Positions 32,754-44,680 are shown, counted from the stretch's first letter. The stretch: DNA of 64,000 bases from Anagrus nilaparvatae (GCA_022575985.1 JAKSXM010000007.1:32118501-32182500), one strand, 5' to 3'. Numbers and translations are program-made. The notes: a model not told the origin generated them from the sequence alone.

Positions 32754-34549
32754 GTATGTTTATTAACTTTCTGCCTTATCGGCAAAATTAAAATGATAGT
32801 ATTCGAATATTAAATGTGCAGTATAATATTTTAAAAAATTTTAATTTAAAATTTTGTAATGTTAAATTATCTTTAGCAAACGAGGTTTCCTGGTTTTATC
32901 AGAAAAAAATTCTTTCACCTCTTTACCATTCAACCATCTATTTATAAATAGCTAAATAAACCCTAAATTATCGTTTTTTAGTTGAAAAGTTTTTTATTAA
33001 TAAGAATAGGTAATTTTTTAATATGTTCTTACTTAGATTTTTCCTTTTTTTAACTGTGGAGATTTCCCTACGGGCAAACTCTTAGGGTATCAATACTGAT
33101 CGACTGCAAAAACTCTAAATTGCCTCAGTCAGATATGTGTCCGGTATGGGCGCCATTCACTGGTCATAATTGTCGTTGTTCATCCGGGGCAGTTTTCCAT
33201 ATCCCGGAAATTAAGTATACAAACTTTCTAATGCAGAATACTAAAAACTAGAAAGGATGTAAGGCAGAGAGATCGAAATTCCGAAAAATCAGTGCATATT
33301 TGCTAAAATATCAGAATTTATTATTTGTAAAAAACAAGAAATTACCATAAAATACAAGGTTTCATAAAATGAATTTCAGAATTTATCCTATTCTTTACTT
33401 TGATGCATTCTGATTTTACGAATCCGGAAATGAATTTTTCTGCAAAATTCATTTATGGATCTGTTTTCGAAAAATTAATGATTTCAAGGTTCTGAGAAAT
33501 AATACGGATGGACAACGACAGTTATGACCATTGAATGGCGGTTTCCGATATCAGATTCCCAAACAGGACCTAACCTTCCCCATTAGACTCCAACTAAGGT
33601 TTCTAAATGTCATTTTATAACACCTTAAGTAACAACCTTCCCTTAAATATTAATTTTTTCCTACTTAAAAGAAAAAATTAATATTTAACCTGGTTTTTAT
33701 ATAAATAAAAATATTAATCAATCAATGTTCTTATGCCTTTTGGGTCTCTAAATATGAACATGATATCAAGTTTTCCCACATATTATAATACGATTGCCGG
33801 CAATAGGCAAGTTTAGATTATTTTCTTAAGGTTTCCTAACCGTAGTTGTCGTTGGTTTATGTTTTTTGGCTTTCATGGGACTTTTAGACTTTCGGAGCAC
33901 TTTCAGTTTTTTTTCGCAGTTTTAGATGTTCAGGAAATATTCTTTTTTAATATATATAAAGTTTATAAATTTTCTGTATATTTTCTTTACTTTTATTTTG
34001 AAATTTTCAAAAAAAGCATATCTATTTTTAAAATCAATAATACTTTTTAAGAATATTACTGCACCATTTATGGCGCCGTTTCTAAGTTAAGTCTTAGAAG
34101 CAGACTAATATACACGAAAATACTCTTTCTCTCTCTTTAATAATCGCAATTCGAGCGAAAATACTCGAAAGTCGGAATTCTCTCGAATATATATCAAAAG
34201 AATATAAATCAAAGTGTGAGTGTTATTATTATTAATAAATTATAAATATAGAGCAAATATCGTCTGCTATCCAATATTCTATATTATTTTATAAAATTTT
34301 ATTATAAAAAAAGTAAAAAATAGTAATTATTTTTCCATATTTTATATATAAAAAATAAAAATAAAGATATTTTTATTTTATATATAATAAGATATAAGAT
34401 TCAGATTCAGATTCAGATATAAAATAAAAAAATAAATGGTCAACTGGAGAAGAAACAAAACTTGTTATAGCTTTTCTATCTATCTATAATTTATTTTAAA
34501 AAAATTGCTGTTACAAAAAAAGAGTGTATATTATTATTATAACCGAAAC
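32754..34549 (+). other. Start of the next LSM14 intron, with one palindrome
   Basis: Begins GTATGT. An imperfect inverted pair lies at 33128-33200 and 33505-33575 (GGTCATAATTGTCGTTGT against ACAACGACAGTTATGACC), probably a decayed palindromic MITE. The remainder is AT-rich. No exon with the expected TFG-box sequence was recognised. Confidence 0.5.
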
Positions 34550-35930
34550 AAGATGTTATAATTTTAATTTAAAAGTTTAAAAAATTCTGTATCAAACTGG
34601 GATCCTGTAATATTGGAGTATTAAAGTTTGTTTTCCCTAGTTCTATTTACTTATTAAAACTAAAAGATACAAACTTTATGATTCGTACTATTCAGGTTTC
34701 CAATTGTATACAGAAATTAAGCTAAAAGTAACATCTTCTTTCGGTTATTAATAATAATATCTATAATTATGAGAGCAGTTGTTCCAGAACCGAAACAAAA
34801 ACTGCATTATTTATATTAGTTGTGTTGCTTTTGTGTAGTTCTATTTATTCATTAGAACCTGCTGACTATAATTATTCATTAATCTTAAATTATAACCTGA
34901 TCAGGTTCAAAACATCTAATATTAAAAATAAGTAATCTTTGGATAGCTCGCATAAGACTTTATAATCAGTATTAATAATTCTGAACCAGATATAAGCCAA
35001 AATTATTTCTTTGCAGGTTTCAATGAATTAATAGAACTACAAAAAAGCAACACAATTAGTCTAAATGTTGCAGTTCTTTTTTTGTCCCTGAAACATTTTT
35101 TCTTGTAATATTAATTATTATCGATAACCGAACAAAGGTATATTACTTTTAGTTTAAGTTTCGGTATCAAACTGGGAACTTAAAATGCTGAAGTCTTGAA
35201 GTTTGTTTTCCCTAGTTCTATTTACTTATAAAAACTAAAAGATACAAACTTTATGATTCATACTATTCAGGTTTCCAATTTTATCCAGAAATCTTTAAGT
35301 TAAAAGTATAACATCTCGTTTCTGTTATTGATAATAACTATAATTATAAGAGCAAATGTTCTAGAACTAAAACAAGAACTTCATTAATTAAATTAACTAT
35401 GTTGCTTTTGTGAAGTTCTATTTATTCATTAGAAACTATTGACTTATTGAATTATTTCTTTGCAGGTTCCAATGAATTAATAGAACTACACAAAAGCAAT
35501 ACAATTAATCTAAATGTTGTAGTTCTTATTTTGTCTGAAATATTTGTTCTTATTATTATTAGCCTAATTTTTTTTTCGGTATTTTGTGGTACATTTTTTT
35601 TTTTAAATTGGATGTAATATCTATTTTTTTTCCATGAAAGTAATAATATCTAGAAATATTTTTTTTCTCGATATTTTGAATCTTATAATTAATTTTTTGA
35701 AAATTTTTTTCTTAGCTATTTACCTTTTATAATAATTATTTTTAAAAGAAAATTTAATATTTGTGTTATGATTAGTTCTTAAACGTTCGGGCCATAAATG
35801 ATGTGAGATGAAATTTTATGGCCTAAACTAAGTAAAAATTTAATTTATGTAAAAGTAGATTCCAAAATACTTATTAAATTTGTAAAATTGATACTTATTA
35901 AATTTGTAATATTTTTAAAAATTTACTAAA

Positions 35931-36380
35931 TTAAAGTATAATTAAAACTAAGTTAAGTCTTGCTAATCACAAGTTATATTACAACATTTGGGCCATGAAT
36001 GTTGTGAGATGAAATTATATGGCCTAAGCTAAGTCAATTTTTATTTCAGCAAAAGTTTACAGTAAACAGATAATTTTTTTTACGCAGCTTTTTCATATAG
36101 GGCTCACAGGCTGTACTTTAAATATAATTAGCTTACATTATAACAATTTACTAAATTAAAGTATAATTAAAACTAAGTTAAGTCTTGCTAATCACAAGTT
36201 ATATTACAACATTTGGGCCATAAATGTTGTGAGATGAAATTATATGGCCTAAGCTAAGTCAATTTTTATTTCAGCAAAAGTTTACAGTAAACAGATAATT
36301 TTTTTTACGCAGCTTTTTCATTTAGGGCTCACAGGCTGTACTTTAAATATAATTAGCTTACGTTATAACAATTTATTATC
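35931..36380. repeat. Direct 225-bp duplication inside the left arm
   Basis: TTAAAGTATAATTAAAACTA starts at 35931 and again at 36156. The two units differ at only a few positions (for example GCCATGAATG versus GCCATAAATG). Confidence 0.8.
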
Positions 36381-36959
36381 TTCAGAAACTGCTTAACTTA
36401 CCGGGCCCCTAAATAACCATTTTATGAGTGGGAAATTGAAATAAAATAAAAGAAATCGTTTTTATTTATAGATTATATGCAATATATTTATTATTGATGG
36501 GATAGAGCTATTATGGGGGTAACTACTTTTTAGTTAATGGGTTTATTTTCCTTTTTTCACTCATTATCCTCTTTTAAAAAAAAATGTCGATTTAAAAATA
36601 GGTATTTTTTAGGAAGATCACGTTAATGAATATTGTTACTACTATAATCCTTAAAGTCATATTACAAAAACTTTGTTTTACAATGAAAAATTATTTTCTT
36701 ATAAAAGATTTTTACTTTTTAACATATTCTTACTTATTATTACAATATTCTTAAATCATTTACAATTTAATGATTCTTTTTACACTAAATTAAAACTAAC
36801 TTGTCTAGACTATGTCATTATAATTTCCCATTAACTTCATTAAAGAAAGATCAAAGATAGATCTTTACAATAAATATAGGCTATAACCCAAATAACCTAT
36901 TAAAAAAAAAATTTAAATTTGAAAACAAGAAATTTGAAGCTGAAGATGACATTACATAT

Positions 36960-37657
36960 GTGGCTCCTCCCTCCTCTGTAATAAGAGCATCACACCACCA
37001 TAACTCTACTCCCTTGCCTCTGCCATACAATGTACCGGTTGAGAAAAGGGAAGTTTTTATTCCGGGTTTTATGGTAATTAATAATGATTCCAATTTGCGC
37101 TGCATTTCTTATGCAATTCTCAAAGCGCTACTTCCCTCTCTCATCAGTACTGATATTTGTGAGGTACGTGTTGCTCGTCCCAAATCAGATACCCCTCAGG
37201 AAATTAATAGTAATTCAAGATTCACATCCATAATAGTACGCCTTCAGACACCTGAGCTAGCTCAGAGGATACTTTATGCCAGAAAATCCTATAACCATAA
37301 TTACTTTTCCTTAAAAAATCTTAATTTAAGTTTGCTTAACTCCGAAATTGCAAGTGCTCTGCCAGACAGTAGAATATTTATAAATGAGGTTCTTTCATCC
37401 TCATATCGTGCTCATTATGCTTCAATTAAAGATACAGCCGTAAAATTAGGCTTCAAATATGTATGGCATAGTGCTGGCAAAATCTAGTTAGATGGAAAGA
37501 TAATGAGCGTGCGCATATGATACGCACTATATCAGATTTAAAAGTAATCACAGAGTCCTTGAGTGCTGTAGGCATCCCATCAGTCAATCGTAATAACCTA
37601 TTAAATATACCTACTCCTAGCATTACTCTCTCACACAATTTGCAAACCTCATCTTGA
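36960..37657 (+). pseudogene. Non-LTR ORF1 protein, frameshifted
   Basis: The frame from 36960 gives MAPPSSVIRASHHHNSTPLP, then FIPGFMVINNDSNLRCISYA and IVRLQTPELAQRILYARKSY, with FINEVLSSSYRAHY further on. This resembles nucleic-acid-binding ORF1 proteins of CR1/Jockey elements that carry an FP25K-like fold (AQRILYARK...LS..H). A TAG at 37485 ends it. One base is lost there, because reading from 37487 in the next frame continues VRWKDNERAHMIRTISD to TGA at 37655-37657. The first codon used here is not certain, since an upstream ATG or the N-terminus may have been cut. Confidence 0.7.
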
Positions 37658-38770
37658 CTAACTGAAAAGCAAATCCCTACAACACGCAGTACATGTGGTT
37701 TGAAGATTGGCTTCCTCAATGCGACTTCTCTTAAAAAACATACATTGGAAGTTCGTCAATATCTTGCAAAAGATAATTCTTTTGACATTTTTGCGGTAGC
37801 TGAAACAAAACTGGGTCTTAAAGTGCATGATAACATCATAGATATACAAGGTTACAGTGTTTTACGTCAGGATAGAAACACAGGGGGTGGTGGTGTACTC
37901 TTATACATTAAAGAAAATTTAAAGGCCAAAGTTTTATTAACATCAAATACAGAATGCCCTGGAAAGCCTCTTAAACCCGAATACATTTTCTGCTCAGTAT
38001 GGAAAGGTAATTCTACTCCCACTTTAATAGTATTAGTATACCGCCCCCCTGACGTCTCTATCAGATCTGACATGCAATTAATTGAGTCGTTTAGATCCAT
38101 ATCTTCAGAATACAGTCATAAGGTTGTTGTAGGTGATTGGAATGCCAACATGTTGAAACCTACTAACTCAGATACGCGTTTTCTTAATAATTTAATGAAT
38201 GAGCTTTCTCTCAAATTGGTCAATACTGGTGCTTCTCACCATACTGATACTAACACTTGGATTGATACAATATTCGTTGATGAATGTGATACCATACTTA
38301 AGTATGATCGTTTTCTACCACCCTTTCCAAGCAGACATGACATCATTACTGCCACGATAGATGTATTTTATCCAGTGGAGTCAAACAACAGCTATACATA
38401 CAAATGCATAAATAAAATTACTCCTCATGTTATTAATTCATATCTGCAAACCCAAGATTGGTCTATTTTTAAATCGTTAAATCATGATTTTGACATTGAC
38501 CAGGGTCTTGCAAAATTAACATCCAACTTACAATCCTCAATAAATATACTAGCCCCTGATAAAACAATTAACCCAAAGAAACTATCTTGCCCCTGGTTAA
38601 ACACGGAATTGAAACTACTTATATCACATCGAAATGCAACCAGCAGGCGCTATCAAAGAACTGGGTCTCCTCAACTTCTAAATGAGTTTTTAGCCTTGGC
38701 CTCTGAAATAGAAGAAAAGACTGAAATTGCTCGCAATGCATATATGCATAATAGAATCTGTAACTCTTGA
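37658..38770 (+). CDS. Non-LTR endonuclease domain (ORF2 N-terminal part)
   Basis: Open from the codon after TGA 37655-37657 to TGA 38768-38770. There is no ATG before the domain, which starts LKIGFLNATSLKKHTLEV. Catalytic-site blocks of the AP-endonuclease family follow: VAETKL, VYRPPDVS, KVVVGDWNANML, TWIDTIFVD and FPSRHDII. The last is normally SDH; here it reads S-R-H-D, as in some insect families or as a mutation. The domain nicks target DNA to prime reverse transcription. The ORF ends in ARNAYMHNRICNS; the natural continuation (DTNKNFWSEMRKLGL) is in the RT frame, so a +1 shift near 38755-38770 separates the two. Confidence 0.85.
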   Translation, partial: LTEKQIPTTRSTCGLKIGFLNATSLKKHTLEVRQYLAKDNSFDIFAVAETKLGLKVHDNIIDIQGYSVLRQDRNTGGGGVLLYIKENLKAKVLLTSNTECPGKPLKPEYIFCSVWKGNSTPTLIVLVYRPPDVSIRSDMQLIESFRSISSEYSHKVVVGDWNANMLKPTNSDTRFLNNLMNELSLKLVNTGASHHTDTNTWIDTIFVDECDTILKYDRFLPPFPSRHDIITATIDVFYPVESNNSYTYKCINKITPHVINSYLQTQDWSIFKSLNHDFDIDQGLAKLTSNLQSSINILAPDKTINPKKLSCPWLNTELKLLISHRNATSRRYQRTGSPQLLNEFLALASEIEEKTEIARNAYMHNRICNS

Positions 38771-40517
38771 TACAAATAAAAATTTCTGGTCAGAAATGAG
38801 AAAACTTGGCTTACTACCTAAAGTGAGTGATGCCCTACATGGATTTCTTCCTGAAGAACTGAGCTCACATTATTCTAACATCTCTTTTTCTCCTTTGGAA
38901 GACAAAGCTTCTTCTCTGCATATCATCTCAGAAGCCACAACAGAAGGCTTTACTTTTAAAGAGATTACAGTCAATGATGTGATCTTGGCAGTTTCTCATT
39001 TTAGTTCCCAGGCCATGGGTGAAGATGATATACCTCAAAGTATAGTTGCAAAAGCTTTACCATCAATTGCTTCCTACCTTGCCATAATTTTCAATGCTTC
39101 CCTTAAAGATGGAGTTTTCCCATCAGCATGGAAGAGATCTCGTATATTGGCACTTAAGAAAGTTTCAATTCCATCTTCTCCTAGTGACTTTCGCCCAATT
39201 TCACTTTTATGCTTTGTGTCAAAGGTCTTGCAGAAGTTGGCTCATGACCAGATAGTCAGCTTCTTATGTAAATTTAACATTCTTGACAAGTTTCAAACTG
39301 GATTTAGAAAACATCACAGTACACAAACGGCTTTGATTAAGCTCGTTGATGATATTCGTATGGCTAAAGATAAGAGGTTGGCTACTCTGCTACTTCAGTT
39401 CGATTTTTCTAAAGCTTTTGACAATGTATCCCCTTCCAGGCTGTTGGGTAAACTCCTTGACATAGGTTTCTCTAAATCTGCTCTTCAATGGTCATATCTC
39501 AGTGATCGTTCGCTGTGTGTTTATTCCAAATTAGCAACATCAGCCCCTCGTGATATCAACATAGGTGTTCCTCAGGGCTCTGTTCTTGGGCCACTTTTGT
39601 TTTGTATCTATATGAACGATATAGGAAAGCATCTAAACAATAATCAGGTCCTACGAATGCTTTATGCAGACGATTTACAGATATATGTTCAGTTTCCATT
39701 GGATCAAATTGAGAACGGCATTCAATTATTATCTGAATCGGCGCAAAAAGTATCTGAATGGTTTGAGCTCAACCGTCTATCTCTCAATGCTAAAAAGACC
39801 AAAGCAATAATCTTTGGGTCCTTACATACAGTTAGAAAATTCAAAAAATTAAACATCACGAAGATACAAATAAATGATAAAGGCGAAACTGTCCCTTTTG
39901 TTAATGATGTACTCAGTCTTGGTGTTGTACTTGATAGTACACTATCATGGAAACAACAAATTCATCATGTCTCCAAGAAAGTTAACAAAACTTTATATGG
40001 TTTAAAATACATCAAGTCATGTACATCACAATCATTGAGAAGGAGATTGGTTGAGTCTCTTGTATTACCACATCTTGATTATTGTTCAGTGGTATACGCT
40101 GATGCTTCTTTGGGTCTTCGCATGCAACTTCAACGGCTTGCTAATGCTAGTATAAGATACATCTTTGGTTTAAAATGGAATGACCATATCACCAATCATA
40201 GGAAACAGCTAAAATGGCTTCTCACTGATTTTCGACGTGACTATTTTGCCATGCTTATAATGTATAGGGTAGTTCGTATGAAAGAACCCCCTTTCATTCT
40301 TCCTTTTTTTAAACCCTATCAACCAGACAAACCAAAACGTGGTCCTCGCCAAGACTTGGAAATACCAACAGTAAACACAAACTTTGGTTTACAATCATTC
40401 CAGGTTAAGTATGCTAATCTATGGAATGCAATTCCACCTTGTATCCGATATGTATCTTCTTACTCTCAATTCAAAAAAAGCATTAAAATATACTTTTCTA
40501 AATTAGAAAACCAATAA
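38727..40517 (+). CDS. Non-LTR reverse transcriptase (ORF2 C-terminal part)
   Basis: 596-codon frame, real from about DTNKNFWSEMRKLG (38765). RT motifs in order: FRPISLLCFVSKVLQK (~residue 155), motif A FDFSKAFDN (~225), motif B GVPQGSVLGPLLF (~280) and motif C YADDLQIY (~312). Both aspartates of YADD and the motif A aspartate are intact. The thumb and the C-terminal LWNAIPPCIRY-FKKSIKIYF end are present; the protein stops at TAA 40517. ALQWSYLSDR lacks about two residues usually found before SYLSDR, possibly an in-frame deletion. Together with the endonuclease, ORF2 would be about 940 residues, a normal size for CR1/Jockey-type elements. Confidence 0.92.
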   Translation: MLAMHICIIESVTLDTNKNFWSEMRKLGLLPKVSDALHGFLPEELSSHYSNISFSPLEDKASSLHIISEATTEGFTFKEITVNDVILAVSHFSSQAMGEDDIPQSIVAKALPSIASYLAIIFNASLKDGVFPSAWKRSRILALKKVSIPSSPSDFRPISLLCFVSKVLQKLAHDQIVSFLCKFNILDKFQTGFRKHHSTQTALIKLVDDIRMAKDKRLATLLLQFDFSKAFDNVSPSRLLGKLLDIGFSKSALQWSYLSDRSLCVYSKLATSAPRDINIGVPQGSVLGPLLFCIYMNDIGKHLNNNQVLRMLYADDLQIYVQFPLDQIENGIQLLSESAQKVSEWFELNRLSLNAKKTKAIIFGSLHTVRKFKKLNITKIQINDKGETVPFVNDVLSLGVVLDSTLSWKQQIHHVSKKVNKTLYGLKYIKSCTSQSLRRRLVESLVLPHLDYCSVVYADASLGLRMQLQRLANASIRYIFGLKWNDHITNHRKQLKWLLTDFRRDYFAMLIMYRVVRMKEPPFILPFFKPYQPDKPKRGPRQDLEIPTVNTNFGLQSFQVKYANLWNAIPPCIRYVSSYSQFKKSIKIYFSKLENQ

Positions 40518-41029
40518 CATAACCCCATGTACTGTCATACTCAGCATTACTTTATTATAATTAAAATTTCTACCAAAAACAAGCAATGTCTTTTATACTA
40601 CACAGTATTATAATCACTATTAAAACCAAATTATTCATAAATTTATATATACCATATCATATGGATTAACAAAACTTAAAAATTTACTATATTTATTATA
40701 TTTACTATATTTACTGTGTTTTTTATATTTACTATGTTTACTATATATACTATGTTTACTATATTTACAACTGTTGACTGATTAAATTGACTTATTAATT
40801 GATCACATATATATTATATTTACTTATATATTGTTTTATTTTATAATTTTATTGTATTTTGAAACAAATTGACCATGTATATATATATATTATAAAAAGA
40901 GTGTACTTTATTTTGTGATAAACAAATAAATAATAATAATAATAATAATAAATTTGATTTTTCTTTAGGATATTATTGATCAATAATGGAACCAAATTTT
41001 TGTTATTAATAAAAAACAATTTTTATTGT

Positions 41030-41072
41030 ATCAACGTTTCGATTACATTAAGTAATCCTTATCAAGATTCTA
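41030..41072 (-). ncRNA. Hammerhead-like core in left pseudo-LTR of PLE2
   Basis: Inverted copy of the core at 42595-42630: minus strand CTTGATAAGGATTAC, loop, GTAATCGAAACGTTG. Confidence 0.45.
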
Positions 41073-41194
41073 CAAAAAACGAGAGATTTTGGAGAATTAG
41101 TGTTGGAAGCTTTGGAAAAAAATGCATTAAATAAATTAAATAGTAGTAGTGCAATAAGTAATTTTGTTATAGATAATATTAATAATCCAGTTTT

Positions 41195-41533
41195 TTGTAT
41201 AAAAGATATGTTGATGATTGTATACTAATGGTTGATAAAGAGAAAAAAGATATTATAGTAAGAGCTTTTAATAATTATAATAAATACCTGCAATTTACTA
41301 TTGAGGAAGAAAATGATAATAAAGAAATTAGTTTTTTAGACTTATTATTGATAAGGAATGATAATAGTGATAAAATAATTACTGATTGGTTTAAAAAGAA
41401 AACTTTTTCTGGAAGATATTTGAACTTTTTATCACACCATCCAATATCAGAGAAAAAAGCAATTGTTTATAGTTTAGTGGATAAAAGTATATTATTAGCT
41501 AATAAAAATTCCAACAAAAAAATTTATCTTTAA
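41195..41533 (+). pseudogene. PLE2 reverse transcriptase, motif C to thumb
   Basis: The frame reads YKRYVDDCILMVDKEKKDII, where YVDD is the catalytic motif C of Penelope-like RTs. Later FTIEEENDNKEISFLDLLLI is the usual F-L-D motif after it, and LNFLSHHPISEKKAIVYSL the S-N/H-HP thumb signature. The fingers and motif A/B are missing. The preceding bases (PVFC) are one frame off. It ends at a stop at 41533 through a frameshift just before the next coding piece. Confidence 0.85.
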
Positions 41534-41544
41534 TAAAAGAATTA

Positions 41545-42042
41545 TTGTTAAAAAATAATTATCCTGAAAGATTTATTGATAAAAATATTAAAAATAGATT
41601 GAAATTAATATCAAACAAAAATAACTTGGAAAACGGTAATAGTAGTCAGGTGCAAACAAAAAGAAAAAAATCTTGGTTTGTCTTACCTTTTTATAAAAAT
41701 ATTACTATTGAATTGAATAATTTGCTAAAAAACTTAGATATATTACCAATAAATAATTTGAATAGTAAGTTTGGTAATTTAATTAGGTTGGGAAAAGATA
41801 AGTGTAAGACAGAAGAATTTTCTAATATTGTCTATAAAATAGATTGTAATGACTGTGATTGTACATATATTGGCCAAAGCAAAAGAAAACTTGGAACACG
41901 AGTAAAAGAACATGAAAAAGATGTTGAAAATTGTAATAAAAAGTCTGCTCTTTACTCACATTTAAAAAAGAATAAGTGCAAATCTATGGATTTTAAAAAT
42001 GTTAAAATAATCGATAGAGAAAGAAACAAGAACAAAAGATGA
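41545..42042 (+). pseudogene. PLE2 linker and GIY-YIG endonuclease
   Basis: Starts KNNYPERFIDKNIKNRLKLI, the region that follows the RT thumb. It continues with WFVLPFYKNITIELNNLLKN and FGNLIRLGKDKCKTEEFSNI. The nuclease reads VYKIDCNDCDCTYIGQSKRK and LGTRVKEHEKDVENC. CxxC, YIGQ-x-x-R and R-x-x-E-H are kept, matching the GIY-YIG family. After KIIDRERNKNKR a stop (TGA 42040-42042) interrupts; frame-shifted sequence with residues ..MFNIEFHDN.. follows, so the final helix is displaced. Confidence 0.85.
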
Positions 42043-42594
42043 TTGTTTTCTGAAATGTTTAATATTGAATTCCATGATAATACAATGAACAGAATGAGTG
42101 ACTGTAATGGTTTACAATATGTATTTAAAAATTCCATAAATAATATCAAAAAATATGTAGAGTACATGCAATAATATCACCGTGTATATAAATGATGATA
42201 AGTTACTTTGTGTTCTTGTGTTAGTGTATATTATATAATAAACAGCTGTAAATATTATACATAAGTTATTGATATAGAATTGTACAGTGTGTGTTGACAA
42301 TTTGTAAACAATAGAAGCATGACAAATTTTAACATTTATTTTTAGCAAAAAAATGTTAAATGAATTAAATTTAATAATCACAAACAAAAAGAGAGTAAAA
42401 TTAAAAACAAATATTAGAAAATATTTAATGAATTTATTGTTAAAAAAAGTTAAAAGTTTATGTAAATGTTATTATGTTAAGGATTTGTTAATTTGAGGTT
42501 ATGTTTTAAAAAATAAATTTTTTTGGTAAGGTTATATAATTATATAATAATATTTATGATAGATTTTTAATTTTAATAAAATTTTTTTGTAGAA

Positions 42595-42630
42595 TCTTGA
42601 TAAGGATTACTTAATGTAATCGAAACGTTG
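42595..42630 (+). ncRNA. Hammerhead-like core in right pseudo-LTR of PLE2
   Basis: TTGATAA (42597-42603) stands for the CUGAUGA box with changes, stem II GATTAC...GTAATC pairs perfectly, and GAAAC (42622-42626) is the second box. The first box is degenerate, so activity is doubtful. Confidence 0.5.
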
Positions 42631-43887
42631 ATACAATAAAAATTGTTTTTTATTAATAACAAAAATTTGGTTCCATTATTGATCAATAATATCCTAAAGA
42701 AATATTAAATTTTAAGTAAGGAACGATAAAAATTTGAAGATTTATTAAGAAATTTGATTGGCTAATAAACTGTTGTTTTTTATAATAGATAATTATTGAT
42801 ACAATTTCCATTCACGCCGTTTACTGGTTATTTAGGGGCCTGGAAAGTTAAGCAGTTTCTGAAGATAATAAATTGTTATAATGTAAGCTAATTATATTTA
42901 AAGTACAGCCTGTCAGCCCAATATGAAAAAGCTGTATAAGAAAAATTATCTGTTTACTGTAAACTTTTGCTAAAATAAAAATTGACTTAGCTTAGGCCAT
43001 ATTATTATATCTCACAACATTTATGGCCCAGAAGTTATAACATATTTATTAGGAATTTATACTTTTGCTGAAATAAAAATTTACTTAACTTAGGCCATAT
43101 AATTTCATCTCACAACATTTATGGCCCAAAAGTTATAATATAACTTGTGATTAGGAAACAATAAGACTTAACTTAGTTTTGATTATACTTTAATTTATTA
43201 AAGTTTTAAAAACATTAATTTAATCAGTATCAGTATTTTAAAATGCACTTTTACTAAAACTAAATGTTTACTTAGCTTGGGCCATAAAATTTCATCTTAC
43301 AACATGTATGGCCCGAAAATTGTAATATAACTTGTGATTAGCAAGACTTAACTTAGTTTTAATTATACTTTAATTTAGTAAATTTTTAAAAACATTACAA
43401 ATTTAATAAGTATCAATATTTTGGAATCTACTTTTACATAAATTAAATTTTTACTTAGTTTAGGCCATAAAATTTCATCTCACAACATTTATGGCCCGAA
43501 AGTTTATGAAATAATAATAACACAAATATTAAAGATAATAGTTTTCATATAAAAATAATTAATAAAAAAGGTAAATAGTTAAGAAAAAAATTTTCAAAAA
43601 ATTAATTATAAGATTCAAGATATCGAGAAAAACAATATTTCTAGATATTAGTACTTTCATGGAAAAAAAGAGGTATTATACACAATTTAAAAAAAAAAAA
43701 AAATGTACCACAAAATTTTTTGGTGAAAAAATTTTGAAAAAAAAATTAGGCTAATAATAATAAGAACAAAAATTTCAGAGAAAATAAGAACTACAACATT
43801 TAGATTAATTGTGTTGCTTTTGTGTAGTTCTATTAATTCATTGGAACCTGCAAAGAAATAATTCAATAAGTCAATAGGTTCTAATGA

Positions 43888-44276
43888 ATAAAATTTGAGA
43901 GCTCCTATTAAAAACTAGCGATGTTTTTTCATGTCTTAATTAAAAATAGCTAAATATTTTTGTGTCTTATTAAAACCTGGCGTTGTTTTTTAGGGTCTTG
44001 TTAAAAGATCGCTATGTTTTTACAGTCTTATTAAAACCTCGCTATTAAAAGCTAGCTATGGGCTATATTATTAATATACTCATAGCTAGTTTTTAATAAG
44101 TAGTAAAAACAAAGCGAGGTTTTAATAAGACAGTAAAAACATAGCGATCTTTTAACAAGGCCCTAAAAAACAACGCCAGGTTTTTATTATTTTAATAAGA
44201 CACAAAAACATTTAGCTATTTTTAACTAAGACATTAAAAAACATCGCTAGCTTTTAATAGAAGCCCTCAAAATAGA
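43888..44276. mobile_element. ~390-bp palindromic MITE nested in the right foldback arm
   Basis: Arms ~43893-44062 and ~44090-44270 pair (AACTAGCGATGTTTTTTCATG against its complement). Units with TTAAAA..(C)TAGC or TCGCTATG recur several times inside each arm. An AAAT-like duplication flanks it, and the left foldback arm (35425-35440) shows the uninterrupted sequence. Confidence 0.75.
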
Positions 44277-44680
44277 ACTTCACAAAAGCAACATAGTTAA
44301 TTTAATTAATGAAGTTCTTGTTTTAGTTCTAGAATATTTGCTCTTATAATTATAGTTATTATCAATAACAGAAACGAGATGTTATACTTTTAACTTAAAG
44401 ATTTCTGGATAAAATTGGAAACCTGAATAGTATGAAGCATAAAGTTTGTATCTTTTAGTTTTTATAAGTAAATAGAACTAGGGAAAACAAACTTCAAGAC
44501 TTCAGCATTTTAAGTTCCCAGTTTGATACCGAAACTTAAACTAAAAGTAATATACCTTTGTTCGTTTATCGATAATAATTAAAATTACAAGAAAAAATGT
44601 TTCAGATACAAAAAAAGAACTGCAACAATTAGAGTAATTGTGTTGCTTTTTTGTAGTTCTATTAATTTTTTTTATAATAA

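Larger units (their letters stand above)
36891..40958 (+). mobile_element. CR1/Jockey-type non-LTR retrotransposon, nearly full length
   Basis: ORF1, AP-type endonuclease and reverse transcriptase occur in order on the + strand. The 3' UTR contains TTTACTATA-type short repeats (40680-40780), and the element ends in an (ATA)n tract at 40930-40950 instead of poly-A, as in many CR1-group elements. The 5' boundary at 36891 is set by comparison with the sister foldback loop. It is damaged by one frameshift in ORF1 and one between endonuclease and RT. Confidence 0.85.
40959..42704 (+). mobile_element. Penelope-like element (PLE2), 5'-truncated, with inverted pseudo-LTRs
   Basis: Ends 40960-41077 and 42587-42703 are nearly identical inverted repeats (TTTAGGATATTATTGATCAA inward to GAATCTTGATAAGGATTACT). 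Between them lies the C-terminal half of a PLE: RT motif C, thumb, linker and GIY-YIG. Inverted pseudo-LTRs with 5' truncation are common in Penelope-like elements. Each repeat contains a hammerhead-like core. It abuts the (ATA)n tail of the CR1-type element. Confidence 0.85.
34550..44680. mobile_element. Large foldback element (copy A) with retroelements in its loop
   Basis: Left arm ~35025-36440 pairs with right arm ~42795-44670 (after removing a nested insert at 43888-44276). The arms contain GGCCATAAATGTTGTGAGAT hairpin motifs and TAGTTCTATT-type blocks. The left side has an extra diverged tandem copy at 34550-35110. Loop sequence up to CTATAACCCA (36890) and again from about 42770 matches the loop of sister copy 51167-54484. 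The 5.9 kb between is therefore later insertion: the non-LTR element and PLE2. Confidence 0.75.
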
